Source: Zoroaster sp. YZ-2022 (lineage: Eukaryota; Echinodermata; Asteroidea; Forcipulatida; Zoroasteridae). Taken from it: a DNA stretch of 64,000 nucleotides. Under the pieces are notes generated by a model. That model was not told the origin of the DNA. It ran no database searches and saw only the letters and a list, made by a program, of their open reading frames with translations. The stretch spans positions 29,134,258 to 29,198,257 of the forward strand of contig CM055817.1 of NCBI GenBank assembly GCA_029582265.1, written 5' to 3'. Below, piece after piece: positions 32,871 through 44,600 of the stretch. A program made the position numbers and the translations under genes. Each line of letters begins with the position of its first letter. The stretch's first letter is position 1.

Positions 32871-35800
32871 ACTCGGGTAGACCCAGTAAGATGACTCAGG
32901 TAGACCCAGTAAGATGACTCAGGTAGACCCAGTAAGATGACTCAGGTAGACCCAGTAAGATGACTCAGGTAGACCCAGTAAGATGACTCAGGTAGACCCA
33001 GTAAGATGACTCAGGTAGACCCAGTAAGATGACTCAGGTAGACCCAGTAAGATGACTCAGGTAGACCCAGTAAGATGACTCAGGTAGACCCAGTAAGATG
33101 ACTCAGGTAGACCCAGTAAGATGACTCAGGTAGACCCAGTAAGATGACTCAGGTAGACCCAGTAAGATGACTCAGGTAGACCCAGTAAGATGACTCAGGT
33201 AGACCCAGTAAGATGACTCAGGTAGACCCAGTAAGATGACTCAGGTAGACCCAGTAAGATGACTCAGGTAGACCCAGTAAGATGACTCAGGTAGACCCAG
33301 TAAGATGACTCAGGTAGACCCAGTAAGATGACTCAGGTAGACCCAGTAAGATGACTCAGGTAGACCCAGTAAGATGACTCAGGTAGACCCAGTAAGATGA
33401 CTCAGGTAGACCCAGTAAGATGACTCAGGTAGACCCAGTAAGATGACTCAGGTAGACCCAGTAAGATGACTCAGGTAGACCCAGTAAGATGACTCAGGTA
33501 GACCCAGTAAGATGACTCAGGTAGACCCAGTAAGATGACTCAGGTAGACCCAGTAAGATGACTCAGGTAGACCCAGTAAGATGACTCAGGTAGACCCAGT
33601 AAGATGACTCAGGTAGACCCAGTAAGATGACTCAGGTAGACCCAGTAAGATGACTCAGGTAGACCCAGTAAGATGACTCAGGTAGACCCAGTAGACCCAG
33701 TAAGATGACTCAGGTAGACCCAGTAAGATGACTCAGGTAGACCCAGTAAGATGACTCAGGTAGACCCAGTAAGATGACTCAGGTAGACCCAGTAAGATGA
33801 CTCAGGTAGACCCAGTAAGATGACTCAGGTAGACCCAGTAAGATGACTCAGGTAGACCCAGTAAGATGACTCAGGTAGACCCAGTAAGATGACTCAGGTA
33901 GACCCAGTAAGATGACTCAGGTAGACCCAGTAAGATGACTCAGGTAGACCCAGTAAGATGACTCAGGTAGACCCAGTAAGATGACTCAGGTAGACCCAGT
34001 AAGATGACTCAGGTAGACCCAGTAAGATGACTCAGGTAGACCCAGTAAGATGACTCAGGTAGACCCAGTAAGATGACTCAGGTAGACCCAGTAAGATGAC
34101 TCAGGTAGACCCAGTAAGATGACTCAGGTAGACCCAGTAAGATGACTCAGACCCAGTAAGATGACCCCCAGTAAGATGACTCGGGTAGACCCAGTAAGAT
34201 GACTCGGGTAGACCCAGTAAGATGACTCGGGTAGACCCAGTAAGATGACTCGGGTAGACCCAGTAAGATGACTCAGGTAGACCCAGTAAGATGACTCAGG
34301 TAGACCCAGTAAGATGACTCAGGTAGACCCAGTAAGATGACTCAGGTAGACCCAGTAAGATGACTCAGGTAGACCCAGTAAGATGACTCAGGTAGACCCA
34401 GTAAGATGACTCAGGTAGACCCAGTAAGATGACTCAGGTAGACCCAGTAAGATGACTCAGGTAGACCCAGTAAGATGACTCAGGTAGACCCAGTAAGATG
34501 ACTCAGGTAGACCCAGTAAGATGACTCAGGTAGACCCAGTAAGATGACTCAGGTAGACCCAGTAAGATGACTCAGGTAGACCCAGTAAGATGACTCAGGT
34601 AGACCCAGTAAGATGACTCAGGTAGACCCAGTAAGATGACTCAGGTAGACCCAGTAAGATGACTCGGGTAGACCCAGTAAGATGACTCTGGTAGACCCAG
34701 TAAGATGACTCAGGTAGACCCAGTAAGATGACTCAGGTAGACCCAGTAAGATGACTCAGGTAGACCCAGTAAGATGACTCAGGTAGACCCAGTAAGATGA
34801 CTCAGGTAGACCCAGTAAGATGACTCAGGTAGACCCAGTAAGATGACTCAGGTAGACCCAGTAAGATGACTCAGGTAGACCCAGTAAGATGACTCAGGTA
34901 GACCCAGTAAGATGACTCAGGTAGACCCAGTAAGAAGAATCTCCTAGACCCAGTAAGATGACTCAGGTAGACCCAGTAAGATGACTCAGGTAGACCCAGT
35001 AAGATGACTCAGGTAGACCCAGTAAGATGACTCAGGTAGACCCAGTAAGATGACTCAGGTAGACCCAGTAAGATGACTCAGGTAGACCCAGTAAGATGAC
35101 TCAGGTAGACCCAGTAAGATGACTCGGGTAGACCCAGTAAGATGACTCGGGTAGACCCAGTAAGATGACTCGGGTAGACCCAGTAAGATGACTCGGGTAG
35201 ACCCAGTAAGATGACTCGGGTAGACCCAGTAAGATGACTCAGGTAGACCCAGTAAGATGACTCAGGTAGACCCAGTAAGATGACTCAGGTAGACCCAGTA
35301 AGATGACTCAGGTAGACCCAGTAAGATGACTCAGGTAGACCCAGTAAGATGACTCAGGTAGACCCAGTAAGATGACTCAGGTAGACCCAGTAAGATGACT
35401 CAGGTAGACCCAGTAAGATGACTCAGGTAGACCCAGTAAGATGACTCAGGTAGACCCAGTAAGATCTCACCTTTTGACCCAGTAAGATGACTCAGGTAGA
35501 CCCAGTAAGATGACTCGGGTAGACCCAGTAAGATGACTCCGGTAGACCCAGTAAGATGACTCAGGTAGACCCAGTAAGATGACTCAGGTAGACCCAGTAA
35601 GATGACTCAGGTAGACCCAGTAAGATGACTCAGGTAGACCCAGTAAGATGACTCAGGTAGACCCAGTAAGATGACTCAGGTAGACCCAGTAAGATGACTC
35701 AGGTAGACCCAGTAAGATGACTCAGGTAGACCCAGTAAGATGACTCAGGTAGACCCAGTAAGATGACTCAGGTAGACCCAGTAAGATGACTCAGGTAGAC

Positions 35801-36173
35801 CCAGTAAGATGACTCAGGTAGACCCAGTAAGATGACTCAGGTAGACCCAGTAAGATGACTCAGGTAGACCCAGTAAGATGACTCAGGTAGACCCAGTAAG
35901 ATGACTCAGGTAGACCCAGTAAGATGACTCAGACCCAGTAAGATGACTCAGGTAGACCCAGTAAGATGACTCAGGTAGACCCAGTAAGATGACTCAGGTA
36001 GACCCAGTAAGATGACTCAGGTAGACCCAGTAAGATGACTCAGGTAGACCCAGTAAGATGACTCAGGTAGACCCAGTAAGATGACTCAGGTAGACCCAGT
36101 AAGATGACTCAGGTAGACCCAGTAAGATGACTCAGGTAGACCCAGTAAGATGACTCAGGTAGACCCAGTGAGA
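32871..36173. repeat. 23-bp minisatellite, roughly 140 units, each with TGACTCA
   Basis: Units contain GATGACTCAGGTAGACCCAG. Variants with TGACTCGG occur in runs (about 34180-34260 and 35115-35225). Breaks in the register lie at about 33690, 34150-34170, 34935-34950 and 35466-35480. Stops in all frames argue against coding. TGACTCA is the AP-1 consensus. Confidence 0.97.
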
Positions 36174-36250
36174 TCATATCCAGTTTCTCGAATTGCCAGA
36201 GGATTATTTTATAAGTTTTTCTTCATTAAAGTATTACCCTTACTGTCTGC

Positions 36251-36490
36251 AAACATGTTTGCTTTAGTAAACATGTTTGCTTTAGTAAACATGTTTGCTT
36301 TAGTAAACATGTTTGCTTTAGTAAACATGTTTGCTTTAGTAAACATGTTTGCTTTAGTAAACATGTTTGCTTTAGTAAACATGTTTGCTTTAGTAAACAT
36401 GTTTGCTTTAGTAAACATGTTTGCTTTAGTAAACATGTTTGCTTTAGTAAACATGTTTGCTTTAGTAAACATGTTTGCTTTAGTAAACAT
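36251..36490. repeat. 18-bp minisatellite (AAACATGTTTGCTTTAGT)
   Basis: About 13 near-identical units containing the palindrome AAACATGTTT. The unit length is divisible by three, so both strands stay open (repeated MFALVN or MFTKAN), which is not evidence of a gene. Confidence 0.95.
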
Positions 36491-37436
36491 TTAGTAAGCC
36501 TACATTGTTGTTTGCGGGGGACAAATATTTAGGGTCATCACTGATTATTGAAATATCCAATGTAGCCTGCATGCAGAAGTCTGCAAGATATGCACATATT
36601 AACAGAGCATGCAACAAATTACACTAAATATTCTTTAAAATGGATAATCTATGTTCATAGCCAATTTTAACTTGAAGATTTTGTTAATCATTATTGATCA
36701 CCATTTTTTCTATGATCATCACAGTTTATAAACTTTTAAATAAGATATTGCTTGAAAAGAAATCCACACATTGTTACATATCTAAACAAACAAATAAATA
36801 AAAATAATTTATCCAGCTGCATGTTAATAATATTTGGCGGATCTTTTGTTCAGATTTACAAAACCAATGTTGGGGCTGCGCATGATCCATGACACACAAA
36901 TTATTATTTTGATAGAGAACCGTTTTTAAAATTGTTTTGTTTTAATACTTTGCTGTTGTTGATACTGAAAACTCATGTATTTTTTCTACAAAATTTGTTT
37001 CAAGATAAAAAATCATTTATCAGCCAGCACGGAATATACATTTTTAATACATTGTGGCTTTTACTTTTTGGTGGAGATTCGTGCGATCGATCTGTGATAA
37101 CATCTCGTCAATAGATCTCGAGGTCAAAGATTAATATCAGATACAAGCTCACAACGTTAAGGCAATGGTGAAATGCATCCGATTGTACAGCTTTAATGAC
37201 AATTATCTTTCCGTTTAAAGGTGATGCTATCTACTGTTCAAACAGTAAAGTGACAAAGCAAAGAGGTCATTCACACTATCCGCTCCATGCCCATCGTAGC
37301 CCTTTAGCGGTGAAAGTGCACTATAACTCTGAGTATTTCGTGGCGCTGTTTTATGGTCCGTAAATCGCTGGCTTCCCGTATACAACCATATGTTTCAAAT
37401 CCATAATACTATTTCCTTTGGTTTGAGCATCACAGC
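36491..37436. other. No gene recognised
   Basis: AT-rich. No supported exon, element or RNA. Confidence 0.4.
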
Positions 37437-37832
37437 ACGTTGCATTGAGTCTTGTTCAAGACTGTCTTGTATGTTTTCGACACACTATCTAATGCTGCAC
37501 GCCGCAGGAGGGCGCTATCTCTACACGAACCGCTATCAAACAGTCTCGGGAAACTTGTTGAATAATATGCATATGTGTCAATTTAATATTCTATCGCGGC
37601 CCACATTTTTTGGAAACAAATTAAATGGTTGGTTATAAGCGTGCGCACCAAAAATATGGGTCGCGCTATATATATCATATCAAATTGACACATGCGTCGT
37701 GGTTTCCCCATTTTCAGGGACCGGGAGATTCAGCAAGTTTCCCAAGACTGTGTTTGATAGCGGGTTCGTGGGTGATAAGCGGTTAGTGTAGAGATAGCGC
37801 CCTCCTGCGACGTGCAGTCTTGAACCAAGGTT
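37437..37832. mobile_element. Fold-back element
   Basis: Long imperfect inverted arms share AGGAGGGCGCTATCTCTACA and its inverse, a CGCTATCAAACA motif, and a GCGTGCGCACCAAAA centre. The same motif set (CGCTATCAAACACAGTCTTG, GCGCACCAAAA) is in the element at 61076-61533, so both belong to one MITE family. Confidence 0.65.
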
Positions 37833-38098
37833 ACATTGATAATAGATTATAGTGTGTGTAAACTAGTGATACGCCAATTAATTCCCTATAGCGACAGCCC
37901 TGTGACAGCTGCTGCTTGTAGCGTAAACCCTTGTTCACATTATTATGAAGTTAATATAATTATAAAGCCCCGTTTTAACTTCCTACAATATTAGCAATTA
38001 TGGGACATGTCCCCAAAGCTTAAACCTATATCATATGACGTATATCATATATCCGATCTACTGGTGACTTTTCCGACACCCGATCTACTGGTGACTTT

Positions 38099-39008
38099 TT
38101 GTCTATGATCACTGAGAACTTGAATAGACCATTAGATCTACGTGGCGAAGCTAGGCTTGTTTCTCTTGATATATCTAAGGCCTTTGATAGAGTTTGGCAC
38201 AGGGGTTTCATCCATAAACTCATGTCTTATGGCATTTCTGGTCAACTACTCAATTTAATTTCAAGTTTCCTCAGCAAACGGAAATTCTTCGTTGTTCATG
38301 AGGGACAGTCTTCTTCAGTCCACAGCGTCAATGTAGGTGTTCCGCAAGGATCTGTGGTGGGACCGACTTTGTTCTTGCTGTATATCAACGATCTGCCTGA
38401 TTATGTCTCATCACAGATTGCCATTTATGCAGACGACACAACCCTGTATACCACGTACCATGGCCATCGGTCTTCCACTCATCGAGTCCAAGCTAGTAAT
38501 GTTCTCAACCATGATCTAATGAATATATCTACTTGGGGGAACGACTGGCTTGTCACATTCAATGAAACGAAAACACATTTGTTATCCTTGTCCAGATCTA
38601 AATCATCTAATCGACCAGCTTTGTTTATGAATTCTACAACGTTACAGGAAGTCAGTGACATCCGGTTACTTGGTCTCGATATCACCAATAAACTATCCTG
38701 GGACAAGTACATCTGTGGAATTGCCAAAAGAGCCTCTCAGCGCATAGGTTGTCTGTACCGTGCTCGGAAATGTCTTCCCCCCTCTGCCAAATGCAATTCT
38801 AAGATGTATTCAACAAGTTTCTTCCCACGTACTACTTCACTTTGGAATTCCCTTCCTTTATCTTGTTTCCCTGTTGCATACAATCCATTTAAGTTCAAGC
38901 GTAATGTCAACAGGTTTCTCTTAACTTGACTAATTTTCTTGTTAGCCCTAACCTTGAGTGGCCTTTTGGCCTTGTGATGGGCGACTTACATAAAAAAAAA
39001 TTAAAAAA
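38099..39008 (+). pseudogene. CR1/L2-like LINE, 5'-truncated, internally deleted
   Basis: The plus frame covers RT motifs: LDISKAFDRVWH, GVPQGSVVGPTLFLLYIND, IAIYADDTTLY with the catalytic YADD, and LLGLDITNKLSW. After CLPPSA about 100 residues of the usual thumb/C-terminal region are missing and the frame resumes at SFFPRTTSLWNSLP, ending at a TGA near 38929. A 3' tail with CCTTGAGTGGCC, TTGGCCTTGTGATGGGCG and an A-run follows. It starts in mid-RT, so it is dead on arrival. The tail matches the SINE at 54254-54594. Confidence 0.85.
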
Positions 39009-39009
39009 A

Positions 39010-39918
39010 ATGATTGGCCAATTAATATCAACTTTAACAAATACCCAGTCCTCCAATGTAAAGACTTTTTGAGACTTGACATTAAATTGAACGACATTTT
39101 ATTTTATAGTTGAAAACGACATTTTATGTCCATTCAGGCAAATCATAAACTTGCATTGATAAGTCTATGCCTACATATGTTTATAGCCTTGGCCGCATGT
39201 AGACTGTGAACTTTATCTTGCTGCTTATGGAGATTTGCACATGACAGCTAGATTTTGTATTGCGATTCACTATTAATTATTGCTAGAATTATCAGTTTGA
39301 AACACAATCAATGCTAAGGTCACCTTACAACAAATATAGTATCTTGATGAGTTCATGTTTATTTATAGCACAACGTGCTTTTGTGTCTTTCAGATTTCAC
39401 TCTATAAATAACTTTAAATAATTCGAACTGTTATGATGGTTCAGAGTACATAAGTGCACAAAAATACTTTATAACCCGCTGTACGCGAACGGTTTAAATA
39501 CTGACGTCGACTTCATTCCAAATCCTGGTAAGTGATGTATTGGCTAGTATAGGCTATACTGAGGTTTGTGGGATCCCAACAGCTATATGAATCGTCCATA
39601 ATTATATACATCAGCTTCACTGCAGTGAAACAAATTTAAGTCCATTGACAGTACCGACAATCTGTGTTTAATTGTCAATTATATAGCATTGGTTTCCTGG
39701 TATATATGGGCTTTAGGTTGAACAACTTCATCCAAATTCAGTAGTATTGTTATGTACAATAATGGAGTCCCAAATGTGGCAAAAGTAATTCGATGATGTA
39801 TCATTTTTTTTAGTAAATAGTATAAAGGAATAGTTATACACAGCAGTCTTGGTTTATTTGTTGATATGATACATACTAACCAGTGTCATCTCGTAGTGGT
39901 CTTGTTTATTTGTTGATA
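39010..39918. other. No gene recognised
   Basis: No supported exon or element on either strand. Confidence 0.4.
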
Positions 39919-40190
39919 GGGGTGCCATCAGACTTGTGTTCTGATGGCTGAGTCGTCAGAATGTGGGTTCGAATCCTGCCCGCGACCTTGAGGAAGCTAC
40001 TTCACTGTACAGTGCTCCATTTCACTCAGGAGTATAAAATGGGTACCTGTGAGGGTAGAGGTTGATATTGTGGTTGAAAAAGCTTGGCGATATGGTAGCT
40101 CTGAGCTGTATACTCCGCAGGGAGCTGAGAAAGTTTAATGATTGATATTAGCCCAATGACCAGGGGTAATAATGTGTCATATTGTCTGAT
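39919..40190 (+). mobile_element. Decayed tRNA-derived SINE (family 1)
   Basis: Shares TGTGTTCTGATGGCTGAGTC, GTGGGTTCGAATCC, GGGTACCTGTGAGGG and CAGGGAGCTGAGA with the copy at 10061, with deletions and no clear tail. Confidence 0.7.
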
Positions 40191-41093
40191 ACTGTTTATT
40201 TGTCAACAATGAACAGCCCCAAATCGGACATGTTACGTTACGTTAACATTACTTGCCGGATAGTAAGGAAAAATCGCAAAATTTGCAGTTATAATGAAAT
40301 ATATTCTGTGGGGTATGCTTTATGAAAACTAAAATTAAGTTTCACGCAAATTGTGAGGAAGTTAAGTAAACAATTGATTTTAGTAAAATTATAAATGTTG
40401 AAGTGTTTTATGTTTGTTTGATGTGGAATGCGTATGTTCAAATTTGTAAGAGTTACCAAGACAATTTTGGTTTTGTGAGACTTATTTTATCCAATGGGCT
40501 GCCCAGCTTAAATAATATAGAATTAGGTTGCGCCGGTGCGTAGATAAAGCGATACTGATTCATGCACAACAAGATATTTGTCGTGTGAGGGCGCTAATAC
40601 ACTCTACCGATAATGCTATTACGTATGAGATTTACTCCCTGTCATAACAGTGAATTAGACAATAGGTTTGAGGAAAAATACGTCAGATGTCATAAATGTT
40701 AAGGTCCATGCTTCTCTTCAAATCCAATCGTAGTGTACGAATTTGAAAGGTTACTAATAAGGGGTATTTACCGCATATTTTAAATACAAAACGTTAAGAA
40801 GTATTTTTCGATGTTAAGAAGTTGATGTCTTTATTGATTGTTAATGAAAACCTATGATCATAACGACAGTCTTACAAATTAACATTGAAATTTCACTTGG
40901 TGTCTTTAAATATCATGTTGTTTTGCCTCGTTAATTAGCCTGTCATCAACTTGAACATCATTTTAATTTGGAAATTTAGCATCATTAAGCATAGTGACCA
41001 CATTGCAGTGTCAACATCTTTAAAGACTAAAAAGACAATGAATAGCATACCAATGTACGGAGAAATCTCGTGATGTTGAACTTGACATATACA
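40191..41093. other. No gene recognised
   Basis: No supported exon or element. Confidence 0.4.
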
Positions 41094-41101
41094 TACAAAA
41101 T

Positions 41102-42043
41102 CAGTGGCGCACCCAGGATTTGATTGGGGGGGGGGGCTCAAAATATTTTTATTTGAAATCCAATAATGGGGAGAGACATGGCTGACCCAAACCATAACCG
41201 CTGGCGCGGCTGCAGCCATGTCCCTAGTCGTGCTCGTCAGTGAACCTACGGCACATGTTAAATGTTTCCTGGTGGTTTCTAGTCATAAAAAGAAGACATT
41301 ATGGCATGATTCGGACTCGTAGGGTTTTACCTTCCACATAATTTCCTCCTCTTGATGTAAAGAACTTGAGCTTGTTTCGTCTGCAAGATTTCTATAGTTA
41401 AATACTTTCATTGCGTGGACGTAAAGTTTGTGATCATTCCGGGCGGAGCTAAATTTTTCAAACACGAATTTGGCGGCAAAACCAAATCCCAATATTATCC
41501 AATCGGTGTTTGCTAAAAGAGTGTCACATAATCTTTGTAAATTAAAACCCAATCCTGGGCCATTGTGTACAAACTGGAAAGGAGTTGATTATAATGCGGG
41601 CGTGTTTAAATTTTACGAGTAACCTCAAAGACAGTCAACGACCTCAACAAGAGAAACGGACAACAGAAAATGAAAATAAAATTAAGTAAAGCTGCTCCCT
41701 GATCAGGGTGCACCATGGCAGGGGGGGGGGGAGAGAATGTGTAAAAATGCTTGTTATATATACTGGTGGCCCTTCAAGCTTACATGCACATGCATACGCA
41801 ACGCCGTAAAATATAATAGTGAGTGGAATAAATGGAAAAATTTTGGAGGGGAGCTTGAGTCTCCTGAGTCCCCATCCCTTGTACCACTGCCCTATACTCC
41901 TTGCCGAACTCCTCTGTAGACAAGACTTGGGCTCAGATTTTGCTCTCTTTCCTGGCTCCTTCTTTAAAAAAAAAAAAAAACATCAGCGGACCCTTGAGGG
42001 GGGGCTCTAGCCCCCCAAGCCCCCCCCCTTGGGTGCGCCACTG
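41102..42043. mobile_element. hAT-like DNA transposon, 8-bp TSD TACAAAAT
   Basis: Ends CAGTGGCGCACCCAGG and TTGGGTGCGCCACTG form short inverted termini. TACAAAAT lies at 41094-41101 and 42044-42051. Eight-base duplications and CAGTGGCG-type tips are typical of hAT. G-runs and C-runs lie inside each tip. No transposase motif is visible; the interior has the minus-strand frame at 41283-41552. Confidence 0.85.
41283..41552 (-). CDS. Non-transposase ORF inside the hAT element, unidentified
   Basis: An 89-codon open stretch with varied, protein-like composition (TDWIILGFGFAAKFVFEKF, KVFNYRNLADETSSSS, EEEIMWK). It begins at a TTG, so it probably needs an upstream exon; an AG lies at about 41556. 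A possible donor AAG/GTAAAA follows EIMWK. No family was recognised. It may be a captured host exon or a chance frame. Confidence 0.25.
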   Translation of the reverse strand: MGFNLQRLCDTLLANTDWIILGFGFAAKFVFEKFSSARNDHKLYVHAMKVFNYRNLADETSSSSLHQEEEIMWKVKPYESESCHNVFFL

Positions 42044-42048
42044 TACAA

Positions 42049-42086
<38 letters not shown>

Positions 42087-42090
<4 letters not shown>

Positions 42091-42300
42091 GGTAGCACTT
42101 TTAAGACTAACTAAACTTAAAAATAGGCATAAGCTTTCGTAGCTACAGCTACTTCATCAGATGCATCTGATGAAGTAGCTGTACAGTAGCTACGAAAGCT
42201 TATGCCTATTTTTAAGTTTAGTTAGTCTTAAAAGTGCTACCATTTATATTTATATATTATTCTACCTGATAACATGGCTGCATACAGATCTATATACAAA
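42087..42300. mobile_element. Palindromic Penelope-type terminal fragment with hammerhead-like cores
   Basis: Arms of 77 and 83 bp meet at GATGCATC (about 42160-42167). Each arm contains CTGATGAAGTAGCTG and TAGCTACGAAAGCTTATGCC, and GGTAGCACTTTTAAGACTAA. After the right arm comes ACATGGCTGCATACAGATCT, which also flanks the copy at 55363-55515 in the opposite orientation. CTGATGA...GAAA around a stem resembles a hammerhead ribozyme core. Confidence 0.6.
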
Positions 42301-42328
42301 ATAATGACAGGGTTATGAATGAAAGAAA

Positions 42329-43790
42329 GGATATCCTACAATTGTAGGACATCCATTCAGATCTAAGAATGGATGTCCTACCTACAGTACGGTATTGTAG
42401 AACTTGCATAAAGATCCTACAATTATAGGACATTCATTCGCATAATATAAAAAATGGATGTCCTATAATTGAACGACTTCCATTGGGACTAAACATTGAT
42501 ATCCTACAAAATTGTAAGATATCCATTCTGATATAAGAATGGATATCCTACAATTGTAAGATATCCATTCTGATATAAGAATGGATATCCTCCAATTGTA
42601 AGATATCCATTCTGATATAAGAATGGATATCCTCCAATTGTAAGATATCCATTCTGATATAAGAATGGATATCCTCCAATTGTAAGATATCCATTCTGAT
42701 ATAAGAATGGATATCCTCCAATTGTAAGATATCCATTCTGATATAAGAATGGATATCCTACAATTGTAAGATATCCATTCTGATATAAGAATGGATATCC
42801 TACAATTGTAAGATATCCATTCTGATATAAGAATGGATATCCTACAATTGTAAGATATCCATTCTGATATAAGAATGGATGTCCTACAATTGTAAGATAT
42901 CCATTCTGATATAAGAATGGATGTCCTACAATTGTAAGATATCCATTCTGATATAAGAATGGATATCCTACAATTGTAAGATATCCATTCTGATATAAGA
43001 ATGGATATCCTACAATTGTAAGATATCCATTCTGATATAAGAATGGATATCCTCCAATTGTAAGATATCCATTCTGATATAAGAATGGATATCCTCCAAT
43101 TGTAAGATATCCATTCTGATATAAGAATGGATATCCTCCAATTGTAAGATATCCATTCTGATATAAGAATGGATATCCTCCAATTGTAAGATATCCATTC
43201 TGATATAAGAATGGATATCCTACAATTGTAAGATATCCATTCTGATATAAGAATGGATATCCTACAATTGTAAGATATCCATTCTGATATAAGAATGGAT
43301 GTCCTACAATTGTAAGATATCCATTCTGATATAAGAATGGATGTCCTACAATTGTAAGATATCCATTCTGATATAAGAATGGATGTCCTACAATTGTAAG
43401 ATATCCATTCTGATATAAGAATGGATATCCTCCAATTGTAAGATATCCATTCTGATATAAGAATGGATATCCTACAATTGTAAGATATCCATTCTGATAT
43501 AAGAATGGATGTCCTACAATTGTAAGATATCCATTCTGATATAAGAATGGATGTCCTACAATTGTAAGATATCCATTCTGATATAAGAATGGATGTCCTC
43601 CAATTGTAAGATATCCATTCTGATATAAGAATGGATGTCCTCCAATTGTAAGATATCCATTCTGATATAAGAATGGATATCCTCCAATTGTAAGATATCC
43701 ATTCTGATATAAGAATGGATATCTTCCAATTGTAAGATATAAGAATGGATGTCCTACAATTGTAGGACATGCATTCTGATCTATGCATTT
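42329..43790. repeat. 42-bp satellite made of self-complementary blocks
   Basis: About 31 units built from GGATATCCTACAATTGTAAG and ATATCCATTCTGATATAAGA. ATATCC and its inverse occur in each unit, so each can form hairpins. Variants TAC/TCC and ATATCC/ATGTCC occur in blocks. A 441-codon frame is open only because 42 is a multiple of three. Confidence 0.95.
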
Positions 43791-44277
43791 GGATTTAAAA
43801 ATGGATGTCTTTAAATTTTATGAATGATACCATTTGTTTACCTGAAAACATAAGGCACACACCTGTTTAAATGTTGACATCACCTTTTTACCTTTTAATT
43901 GCCAAATCGTGGGTGTTTTCATACCTTATTGGACACTTTGCATGATAACAATTTGTATAATCATGAGCAAATCTGTGATGTCACTGCGATATCCGATATT
44001 AACTGATCGAATAATGATCAAAGCATTATGAGTTCAAATATGAAGCCTTTCTGAGGTATGGTGGTTATTTTTGAAAAGTGCCCTCCTATTGTGATGTGTG
44101 CGCCTAAACCTATAGGCAAATGTTGATGTATGAAAATATCAGCCATATTCGTACCCCAACTGTATGTTGTTTGTATGGGTAACACAAACACAGGTCAGTG
44201 GAAAGTTAAAATACAACATGGTACTGTTGGCAAACGTCTTGTTGGCAAACTGCTTCTACAAGTATGCTTACTCTCTA
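43791..44277. other. Region upstream of the SDR gene, no element recognised
   Basis: No supported exon. May hold promoter sequence, but no clear core promoter motif was found. Confidence 0.35.
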
Positions 44278-44334
44278 TGAATATATGAATATATGAATAT
44301 ATGAATATATGAATATATGAATATATGAATATAT
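44278..44334. repeat. (GAATATAT)n microsatellite
   Basis: Seven 8-bp units about 270 bp before the start codon of the SDR gene. Confidence 0.9.
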
Positions 44335-44600
44335 CAAGATTAAACATTAAAGATGTATCACCCGTATTTTACCGGCAATTTCCGGAAAGTTTTTGAATTG
44401 AGACATTTCACCCAAATTAACAGAAGTTGTATGTCAGTACTTGTTTATAACGTCTATCTGGAGAATTGCAACCTTGTATAACAGTAAATTAATGACCAAA
44501 CCTGGTTATTTACATAATATTCGTTCTGATATTAAAATGCTGTATTTTTATTTGTTTATAGGACATTTGAGGGCGCCCTTCTGAGCCTCTTACAGTGGCC

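Noticed and set aside
42463..43788. 441-codon open frame
   Set aside because: It exists because the 42-bp unit is divisible by three and lacks stops; identical peptide repeats, no start context or splice signals.
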